From positions 100,732-164,731 of the forward strand of contig NZ_JAAZUI010000006.1 in NCBI RefSeq assembly GCF_012524075.1: DNA of 64,000 nucleotides. The letters are read 5' to 3'. The translations under genes were made by a program, and so were the position numbers. Positions 1 to 6,302 of this stretch are shown here, piece by piece. The notes under the pieces are model-generated. The model was not told where the DNA came from. It did not search any database and was given only the letters and a program-made list of their open reading frames with translations. Source of the DNA: Lutibacter sp. B1 (GTDB lineage Bacteria; Bacteroidota; Bacteroidia; Flavobacteriales; Flavobacteriaceae). Every line of letters starts with the position of its first letter. Within the stretch, counting starts at the first letter, position 1.

Positions 1-871
1 TTGGGTGAGCTTGGTTATATACTTCTTTTAATTTACCCAAACTACTATGGGTATAAACTTGAGTTGACGCTAAACTAGAATGCCCAAGTAATTCTTTAAC
101 GGAGTTTAAATCTGCGCCTTCGTTCAATAAATGAGTCGCAAAAGAATGCCTAATAACATGGGGACTCTTTTTAACTTTTGACGACACTGTACTAAAATAA
201 TTATTTATTACTCTATAAACAAGTGTATCGTACATTTTTTTACCTTTTTTTGTAAGTAATAAATATGGTTGATTAGTTTGTATATCAACCCTGTTTCTAA
301 TATATATTTTTAAAGTTGATTGAACCGATTTTAATAACGGTATGTATCTTTCTTTATTTCGTTTTCCTAAAACTTTAATTGTTTCATTTCCAAAATCTAC
401 ATCTATTAATTTAATATTGATTAATTCACTTCTACGCATTCCTGTTGAATATAGTAACTCAACAATTAATTTATTTCTTATGGTTTCAAAGTTACTTTCT
501 TCTTCAATTATATTTAATACACTTAATATTTCTTTTTCAGAAAAAGGAACTTGAACCTGTTTTGCTACTTTTAAAGCTTTATGTTTAGCTAATGGACTTA
601 CATCAATCTGCTTTGTTTTTTGCAAAAACTTATAGAACGATTTTAATGAAGATACTTTTCTGTTTATTGAACGGTTTGAAATATTTAAATTAACCAAACT
701 TACTATCCAACTTCTAACTTGAGAATAATTTACGCCTACAATACTTTGATTATTATATTCGTTATTACAAAATTCTTGAAATGAAATTAAATCATTTTTA
801 TAAGCAATTGCTGTATGCTTAGAATATTTTTTTTCTAGTACTAGGTAATCTAAAAAAGAATTTATAGGCAT
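1..871 (-). CDS. xerC: Tyrosine recombinase XerC/XerD-type, 3' end outside window
   Basis: Site-specific tyrosine recombinase, expected to act with a partner at dif to resolve chromosome dimers. Reading the minus strand from the ATG at 871 gives 290 residues that begin MPINSFLDYLVLEKKYSKHT, a typical SAM-like N-terminal core-binding domain. The catalytic domain follows. Its active-site arginine lies in TGMRRSEL, HVIRHSFATH supplies the H-x-x-R pair, LLGHSSL supplies the next histidine, and the nucleophile is Tyr273 in QVYTH. Family members have about 295-300 residues, so only a few residues and the stop lie beyond the left edge. The gene follows rpsU in the same direction, but an intrinsic terminator sits between them. 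Assignment to XerC rather than XerD is by family resemblance only. Confidence 0.93.
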   Translation of the reverse strand, partial: MPINSFLDYLVLEKKYSKHTAIAYKNDLISFQEFCNNEYNNQSIVGVNYSQVRSWIVSLVNLNISNRSINRKVSSLKSFYKFLQKTKQIDVSPLAKHKALKVAKQVQVPFSEKEILSVLNIIEEESNFETIRNKLIVELLYSTGMRRSELINIKLIDVDFGNETIKVLGKRNKERYIPLLKSVQSTLKIYIRNRVDIQTNQPYLLLTKKGKKMYDTLVYRVINNYFSTVSSKVKKSPHVIRHSFATHLLNEGADLNSVKELLGHSSLASTQVYTHSSLGKLKEVYNQAHP

Positions 872-924
872 AAAAAAACCGTTAGTATACAAACTTACGA
901 ATTGTTATTTGTAATTACTAACGG
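871..924 (-). terminator. Intrinsic terminator between rpsU and xerC, abutting the xerC start
   Basis: On the minus strand CCGTTAGTA (924-916) pairs perfectly with TACTAACGG (887-879). An inner TACAAA/TTTGTA pair extends the stem after a two-base bulge. A run of seven T follows at once and runs into the xerC ATG at 871. The position fits termination of the single-gene rpsU transcript. It also leaves xerC with almost no leader of its own. Confidence 0.75.
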
Positions 925-946
925 CTAAATTGTTTTTGGCTAAAAA

Positions 947-1144
947 TTAACCTTGCTCTTCTTCTGTTCTTAATTTTTGAACATACTGAGCTTTTATATT
1001 TTGTGCACGCTTTGAAACTGAAGGTTTTGTGAATTGTTTACGGTCACGTAAAGTCTTCATTGTTTTTGTACGATCGAATTTTCTTTTGTAACGTTTTAAC
1101 GCTCTATCAATGTTTTCTCCGTCTTTAACTGGTATAATTAACAT
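947..1144 (-). CDS. rpsU: 30S ribosomal protein bS21
   Basis: Small basic ribosomal protein of the 30S platform, 65 residues, the normal length. The N-terminus MLIIPVKDGENIDRALKRYK and the basic helix after it are diagnostic. In Bacteroidota, bS21 together with bS18 and bS6 is known to sequester the anti-Shine-Dalgarno tail of 16S rRNA. The residue I recall as important for this in Flavobacterium johnsoniae is Tyr54, and residue 54 here is Tyr (in KAQYVQKL). The gene has its own promoter and an unusually perfect Shine-Dalgarno. It appears monocistronic, because a terminator follows before xerC. Confidence 0.97.
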   Translation of the reverse strand: MLIIPVKDGENIDRALKRYKRKFDRTKTMKTLRDRKQFTKPSVSKRAQNIKAQYVQKLRTEEEQG

Positions 1145-1151
1145 ATTTTAG

Positions 1152-1161
1152 CACCTCCTTT
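1152..1161 (-). promoter_or_regulatory. Perfect Shine-Dalgarno of rpsU
   Basis: The minus strand reads AAAGGAGGTG with nine bases between GGAGG and the rpsU ATG, which is a full match to the 16S 3' tail. Nearly all other genes in the window lack such a site. In this phylum the anti-SD is normally hidden by bS21, so a strong SD before the bS21 gene is the known signature of autoregulation by ribosomes lacking bS21. Confidence 0.9.
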
Positions 1162-1190
1162 CAAACTGTTCTATTTTTAAATTTGGACTG

Positions 1191-1220
1191 CAAAGATACA
1201 AATTTATTGATTATCAACAA
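1191..1220 (-). promoter_or_regulatory. Bacteroidota-type promoter of rpsU
   Basis: On the minus strand TATCTTTG (1198-1191) matches the TAnnTTTG -7 consensus. A TTG lies 19 bases upstream (1220-1218) as the -33 element. This predicts a leader of roughly 40 bases that carries the strong Shine-Dalgarno. Confidence 0.8.
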
Positions 1221-1235
1221 TAAATTATTAAAAAA

Positions 1236-2375
1236 TTATTTTAGTATATCTCTCGCTATAACAAGCTTTTGTATTTCTGTAGTACCTTCTCCAATAGTAC
1301 ATAACTTAGAGTCTCTATAAAACTTCTCTACAGGAAAGTCTTTTGTATAACCATAACCTCCATGTATTTGAATTGCTTCACTTGCAATTTTAACACAAAC
1401 TTCAGAAGCATACATTTTAGCCATTGCCCCAAGTTTGGTTATTCTTTCTCCTTTATTTTTTAAATACGCAGCTTTATGTAACAATAATTCAGATGCCTCA
1501 ATTTCTGTTGCCATATCTGCTAATTTAAATGATATAGCTTGAAACTTACTTATTGGTTTTCCAAATTGTTCACGTTCTTTAGAATATTTTAAAGAAGCTT
1601 CATACGAGCCTTTTGCAATACCTAACGCTAAAGCTCCAATAGATATTCTTCCACCATCTAAAACTTTTAAAGCTTGTACAAAACCTTCTCCTTCTTCACC
1701 TAATAAATTATCTTTATGAATCCTACAGTTGTCAAAAATCATTTCTGCAGTTTCTGAAGCTCTCATCCCTAATTTATTTTCTTTTTTACCGGATGAAAAT
1801 CCTTTAGTTCCTCTTTCAATTACAAAAGCTGACATTCCATGTGAATCTCCTTTTTCACCTGTACGTGTCATAACAACTGCTATATCGCCACTTTTACCAT
1901 GCGTTGTGAAATTTTTAGCGCCATTAATAATGTAGTAGTCTCCATCTTTAACTGCTGTAGTGCTCATACCTCCGGCATCAGACCCTGTATTATGTTCTGT
2001 TAATCCCCAAGCTCCAATCCATTCTCCTGAAGCTAGTTTTGGTAACCATTTTTGCTTTTGCGCTTCATTACCAAACTCTAATATATGATTTGTGCACAAT
2101 GAATTATGCGCTGCTACTGATAACCCTATTGATGAATCTATTTTTGAAATTTCATCAAGAATAACAATATAATCATGATAATCTAACTCTGAACCTCCAT
2201 ATTTATGTGGTACTAACACTCCCATAAATCCCATTTCACCTAATTTTCTAAATAATTCAACCGGGAAAGTTTGTTTTTCATCCCAATCCATCATATAAGG
2301 TTTAATATGCGTTTCACCAAACTTTTTAATACTTTCCGCAATTAGCTCTTGAGTTTCAGTAATGTCAAAATTCAT
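1236..2375 (-). CDS. Acyl-CoA dehydrogenase
   Basis: FAD-dependent dehydrogenase that introduces a 2,3-double bond into acyl-CoA and passes electrons to electron-transfer flavoprotein. At 379 residues it is full length for the short/medium-chain family. Visible signatures are the WGLTEHNTGSD flavin/substrate loop (about residue 130), FTTHG after it, and the C-terminal IGEGTTEIQ. The catalytic base is expected to be Glu363, as in butyryl-CoA-type enzymes. It starts seven bases after the HhH protein gene, in the same direction. The substrate (butyryl, isovaleryl or other) cannot be told from the sequence, although the window also encodes branched-chain oxoacid enzymes. Confidence 0.93.
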   Translation of the reverse strand: MNFDITETQELIAESIKKFGETHIKPYMMDWDEKQTFPVELFRKLGEMGFMGVLVPHKYGGSELDYHDYIVILDEISKIDSSIGLSVAAHNSLCTNHILEFGNEAQKQKWLPKLASGEWIGAWGLTEHNTGSDAGGMSTTAVKDGDYYIINGAKNFTTHGKSGDIAVVMTRTGEKGDSHGMSAFVIERGTKGFSSGKKENKLGMRASETAEMIFDNCRIHKDNLLGEEGEGFVQALKVLDGGRISIGALALGIAKGSYEASLKYSKEREQFGKPISKFQAISFKLADMATEIEASELLLHKAAYLKNKGERITKLGAMAKMYASEVCVKIASEAIQIHGGYGYTKDFPVEKFYRDSKLCTIGEGTTEIQKLVIARDILK

Positions 2376-2382
2376 ACGTAAT

Positions 2383-3255
2383 TTATTTAGCCTCCAAATA
2401 TAAGGCTATTCTATTAAATTTTTCTAGTGGAAATCCATCAATTTTTTTCAATTCTTCAATTGTCTGAATTTCAATAACTTCATTTTTATAATTGAATATC
2501 CTCTTGGTAAGCTCATAATCTATATAAGGAATAGCTAAAACTTGTTTAAATGTAGCTTGGTTGATATTAATTTTCTGAATTATAGGAAGATTTTTTACTT
2601 CATAGACTTCTAAAATTCTATTTGCAACTTCTTTATCTAAATACCAAACCTCAAAAATTTGATTATTTTCAGAAAATCCTTGCAACTTGGTTCTGTAATT
2701 AACAATTCTATTGGCTAATTTCTCACCTACTCCTTTAATTTTTTCGAAATCTTGATTGGTAGCTGTATTAATATCTTGTTTTGCAATTACTTTTTTTGAA
2801 TAAACTTGTTCTTTACTTTTTAGATTATCCTTCTTTAAATTTACCCAATCAGGAAATTTAAAATAAGGACTAATATTATTTATTAAACTATCACTTACTT
2901 GAGTAACATCTTGAAATTGTTTAATAGAATTAATAAATTTTCCTTCTTTACGAAACTTATGTAACCTATCAATTTCTTCAACACTCATCCCTAATTGATA
3001 CCCTTTAAAATCTGTTATATAATTAGGATTAAAGGAATAAATTTTAAGTTTTGTATTTTCTAATTCCACCGAATTTAATGAATCTATTTCAGAATTAAAA
3101 GCCTCAAAATCACTATTAGTAAGAGTTGTTGTTTCTTTTGAAGAAAAATCACTTAAGAAAAAAAATAATTGGAGAGATACAATAATTATAACTAAAAATA
3201 AAATCCCACTTCTTTGGCTTTTATTGTACCTGAAATGGGATTTAAATACGTTCAT
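2383..3255 (-). CDS. Helix-hairpin-helix domain membrane-anchored protein (ComEA-like)
   Basis: A protein of 290 residues with one N-terminal transmembrane segment (about residues 17-34, SGILFLVIIIVSLQLFFFL). It then carries several HhH units. The clearest are DINTATNQDFEKIKGVGEKL (about 163-182) and ININQATFKQVLAIPYIDYE. The GVG and similar turns are typical of ComEA/ComEA-like DNA-binding HhH domains. Such proteins bind DNA at the cell surface or periplasm during uptake, but no other competence gene is nearby, so the role here is inferred. It lies between the symporter gene and the acyl-CoA dehydrogenase gene with gaps of 14 and 7 bases, probably in one transcript. Confidence 0.8.
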   Translation of the reverse strand: MNVFKSHFRYNKSQRSGILFLVIIIVSLQLFFFLSDFSSKETTTLTNSDFEAFNSEIDSLNSVELENTKLKIYSFNPNYITDFKGYQLGMSVEEIDRLHKFRKEGKFINSIKQFQDVTQVSDSLINNISPYFKFPDWVNLKKDNLKSKEQVYSKKVIAKQDINTATNQDFEKIKGVGEKLANRIVNYRTKLQGFSENNQIFEVWYLDKEVANRILEVYEVKNLPIIQKININQATFKQVLAIPYIDYELTKRIFNYKNEVIEIQTIEELKKIDGFPLEKFNRIALYLEAK

Positions 3256-3269
3256 GTCAATAAAAAATC

Positions 3270-4859
3270 TTAGCTTTTTTTAACTTTTATTGCTTTTAAA
3301 TATTTGTTAAGTTCTTGTCTAATTTTTGGTGTTAACAACACTGCTCCTATCATATTTGGTACTACCATTGCAAAAATCATAGCATCAGAAAAATCAATTA
3401 CAGCTCCTAAACTTATACTAGAACCTACAATTACAAAAAATAAGAATAATATTTTATAAACTAAATCGGTAAATTTTCCTTTTCCAAATAAAAATTTCCA
3501 GCCTTGCATTCCGTAATAAGACCAAGAAATCATAGTAGAAAAAGCAAATAAAATAACCGCAATTGTAAGTACTATTGAAAAATGAGGTATCACAGAGTCG
3601 AAAGCCGTAGCAGTTATTTCTACACCTTGTTTAATTTCTACACCATATTCAAAAAATCCCCCTTTAATATTTGTAATAACTAAAACTAAAGCAGTCATAG
3701 TACAAATTACAACTGTGTCAATAAAAGGTTCTAATAAAGCTACTATACCTTCACTAGCCGGATATTTTGTTTTAACCGCCGAGTGTGCAATTGCTGCAGA
3801 ACCTACACCTGCTTCATTTGAGAAAGTTCCCCTCCTAAATCCTTGGACTAAAACACCTATAAAACCACCTCCAATACCCATTGGAGAAAATGCACCTTCA
3901 AGTATTAATTTAAAAGCATCAGGCACCAATTTAAAATCTAGTATTATAATTACTAATGCAGCACCTACATATATAATTGCCATAAATGGAACAATTTTTT
4001 CGGTTACAGATGCTATTCTTTTAATTCCTCCAATAATTACAACAGCTACAATAACTGCCATTATAATTCCAAAAAACAAACCGGCATTTTCATTTGTTAT
4101 AGCAAACAGTTCTACAAATTGAGCAGCAGCTTGATTTGCTTGAAACATATTCCCGCCACCAAAAGAACCTCCTACAACCATAACTGCGAAAAATACTGCT
4201 AAAACCTTACCAAAACCACCCATACCTTTTTCTTTTAACCCTTTGGTTAAATAGTACATTGGTCCACCATAAACGGTTCCGTCAGAGTCTACATCACGAT
4301 ATTTAACACCCAACGTACATTCTGCAAATTTTGAGGCCATACCTAACAATCCGGCTAAAATCATCCAAAATGTTGCGCCAGGACCTCCAATAGATAATGC
4401 AACTGCTACACCTGCAATATTACCAAGACCAACTGTAGCAGATAAAGCTGCAGTTAATGCCTGAAAATGTGATACTTCACCATGGTGACCTTCAACTTTT
4501 ATTGTTTCAGGTAAATCTCCATCAATCATAGTTAAATCATCTTCCGATGGATGTACATCCTGAGCGCCCTTCTTATCAATTGTATCATAATCTCCTTTAA
4601 CTACTTTTATTGATGTTTTTAATAATCTGATTTGTGCAAAATTAAAAGTCAGTGTAAAATAAATTGCTCCCCCAATAAGTACAATTAAAACCCATGGTAT
4701 TTGAACAGATTCTGTAAATGGTATTGCGTAAAATATTGCTTCAACAAACCAACCCGTATAACTTCTAAATGTTTCATCAATTATTTGAGAAGTACTTTGA
4801 TTTTGTGCTAAAGTTATAAACGGTGTTGCTAATAATAATAGGAGGAGTTTACTCTTCAT
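3270..4859 (-). CDS. Alanine or glycine:cation symporter, AGCS family
   Basis: Sodium-coupled amino-acid importer of the inner membrane. The 529 residues are longer than the roughly 450-480 usual for AgcS. Family signatures include SATVGLGNIAGVAVALSIGG (about 139-158), the GPGATFWM segment, GGPMYYL and the GTFSNEAGVGSAAIAHS motif. Two additions are visible. The first is a signal-peptide-like N-terminus (MKSKLLLLLLATPFITLAQ). The second is a hydrophilic acidic insert of about 40 residues (KGDYDTIDKKGAQDVHPSED onward) before the first conserved core helix. About ten further hydrophobic helices follow. It is probably the first gene of a unit with the HhH protein and acyl-CoA dehydrogenase. Confidence 0.92.
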   Translation of the reverse strand: MKSKLLLLLLATPFITLAQNQSTSQIIDETFRSYTGWFVEAIFYAIPFTESVQIPWVLIVLIGGAIYFTLTFNFAQIRLLKTSIKVVKGDYDTIDKKGAQDVHPSEDDLTMIDGDLPETIKVEGHHGEVSHFQALTAALSATVGLGNIAGVAVALSIGGPGATFWMILAGLLGMASKFAECTLGVKYRDVDSDGTVYGGPMYYLTKGLKEKGMGGFGKVLAVFFAVMVVGGSFGGGNMFQANQAAAQFVELFAITNENAGLFFGIIMAVIVAVVIIGGIKRIASVTEKIVPFMAIIYVGAALVIIILDFKLVPDAFKLILEGAFSPMGIGGGFIGVLVQGFRRGTFSNEAGVGSAAIAHSAVKTKYPASEGIVALLEPFIDTVVICTMTALVLVITNIKGGFFEYGVEIKQGVEITATAFDSVIPHFSIVLTIAVILFAFSTMISWSYYGMQGWKFLFGKGKFTDLVYKILFLFFVIVGSSISLGAVIDFSDAMIFAMVVPNMIGAVLLTPKIRQELNKYLKAIKVKKS

Positions 4860-4968
4860 AATTTGGATGTTTTATAAAAATCGTCGCAATATGGTGAAAA
4901 AATGAGCATACAGCAAGTATTTAACATAAAACTTATTATTTAGTTATCTAAACAAATAATTTATTATG

Positions 4969-5970
4969 TTATAAAATTTTATGTAATTTTTCTATTTGGT
5001 TTGCTCTTCCCAAAATAATCAAATGCGATCCGGGAGTGAGTTTTGTAGTTGATTCAGGATTTATAATATACTCATTATCAATAGTTTTAAATCCTATAAC
5101 GGTACAACCTGTTTTTTTACGTAAATCTAAATCCAATATAGTTTTATTCAAATATTCTGAAGGTAAATCATCAATAGAAATTTCTTTTAAATTTGTTGAT
5201 TTTTTATCTGAAATGGTCAATCTTTCTGAAAACTCAACCAAATCCGGAGTTACAACCAATGATGCCATATGAGCTCCCCCTAATTTATCAGGCATTATAA
5301 CATTAGTTGCTCCTGCAAACTTTAATTTTCCGTATGATGTTTCATTTGAAGCTCTACTTATAATAGTAAAATCTTTATTGTACTGCCTTGCAGTTAATAC
5401 TACAAATAAATTATCAGCATCAGATGGTAAAGCGGTAATTAAACTTTTAGCCTTATCTAACGATAATTTAGTTAAATCATCATCGTTGGTAGCATCACCT
5501 TCTATATACAATATGTTATCCCTTTCTAAATCGGCTATTTCATCTTTTCTTTTTTCAATTACCACACAAGGCTGATTGAATTGTTTGAGTTTTGCTACTG
5601 CTTGTTTCCCATTTCTACCATAGCCACATACTATGGTATGATTTTCTAATTGATCAATTCTTTGTTGCACTTTTTTAATTTTTAATTTTTCAAAAAAATC
5701 ACCGCTTGCTATATATTCGGTTAAAATACTTACAGTAAAACCATAAGTACTAATGCTTATAATAATTAGAAAAATAGTAAATAATTTTTCTACTTCACTT
5801 AATGGATGCACTTCACCAAAACCAACAGTTGTCATGGTAATAATTGTCATATATAAAGCATTGATAAATGTATCTCCTGAAAGATACATATAGCCAATAA
5901 CTCCAATTGCAATTACAATTAGTAATAATACAACTGCTCTGTATAATCTCGGTCTTAAGTATAAATTCAT
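4969..5970 (-). CDS. Two-TM potassium channel with RCK (TrkA-N/TrkA-C) domains
   Basis: Potassium channel subunit of 333 residues. Two transmembrane helices (about 10-30 and 60-85) flank a pore loop with the selectivity filter TVGFG (in TMTTVGFGEVHP). A cytosolic RCK part follows, with the Rossmann motif HTIVCGYGRNGKQAVAKL (about residue 112) and a C-terminal TrkA-C domain ending in HLIILGRANQIEKLHKIL. The RCK region normally binds NAD(H) or a regulatory ligand or ion and gates the pore as a tetramer or octamer. The start codon directly follows the stop of the PspC-like gene (TAA then ATG), so the two are translationally coupled. Confidence 0.93.
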   Translation of the reverse strand: MNLYLRPRLYRAVVLLLIVIAIGVIGYMYLSGDTFINALYMTIITMTTVGFGEVHPLSEVEKLFTIFLIIISISTYGFTVSILTEYIASGDFFEKLKIKKVQQRIDQLENHTIVCGYGRNGKQAVAKLKQFNQPCVVIEKRKDEIADLERDNILYIEGDATNDDDLTKLSLDKAKSLITALPSDADNLFVVLTARQYNKDFTIISRASNETSYGKLKFAGATNVIMPDKLGGAHMASLVVTPDLVEFSERLTISDKKSTNLKEISIDDLPSEYLNKTILDLDLRKKTGCTVIGFKTIDNEYIINPESTTKLTPGSHLIILGRANQIEKLHKIL

Positions 5971-6198
5971 TTATAGATCAAAAACAGATTTTCTTTTAGT
6001 ATATACCATATCTTTTAAACGCAATAAAAAAGCAAGAGTTAAATATATTCCAAACGAAAAACCTAACGTTACAAAAGATATATAAATAAAAAATAATCGA
6101 ACATCAGAAGCACTCATTCCTAATCTATCTGCAAATCTGGAAGAAACAGCAAAACCATGTTTTTCAAAAAAATGACGTAAAGAATCTATCAACTTCAT
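5971..6198 (-). CDS. PspC-domain small membrane protein
   Basis: A protein of 75 residues. The N-terminal half (HGFAVSSRFADRLGMSASDV) and the hydrophobic helix after it (VRLFFIYISFVTLGFSFGIY) match the compact PspC domain, which inserts into the inner membrane. In proteobacteria PspC senses envelope stress. In Bacteroidota many short PspC-like proteins are uncharacterised. It lies immediately upstream of the potassium channel gene with no spacing, which suggests a joint role or simple co-expression. The upstream region is shared divergently with uvrA. Confidence 0.8.
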   Translation of the reverse strand: MKLIDSLRHFFEKHGFAVSSRFADRLGMSASDVRLFFIYISFVTLGFSFGIYLTLAFLLRLKDMVYTKRKSVFDL

Positions 6199-6276
6199 AG
6201 AGTATTATTTTTAACGCAATATACTAATTTTCAAAATAAGATATTATTCTATATTAAATTTATAGCTACATTTTTT

Positions 6277-6284
6277 TAACTTTG
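6277..6284 (+). promoter_or_regulatory. -7 promoter element of uvrA
   Basis: TAACTTTG at 6277-6284 matches the Bacteroidota TAnnTTTG -7 consensus, 18 bases before the uvrA ATG. The -33 element is not obvious in the AT-rich region upstream. Confidence 0.65.
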
Positions 6285-6302
6285 CAACTTTCCTAAAAAC
6301 CA

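Noticed and set aside
3715..4122. Open frame of 135 codons opposite the AGCS symporter gene
   Set aside because: It is the reverse of a highly conserved transporter gene, and its peptide has no family resemblance.
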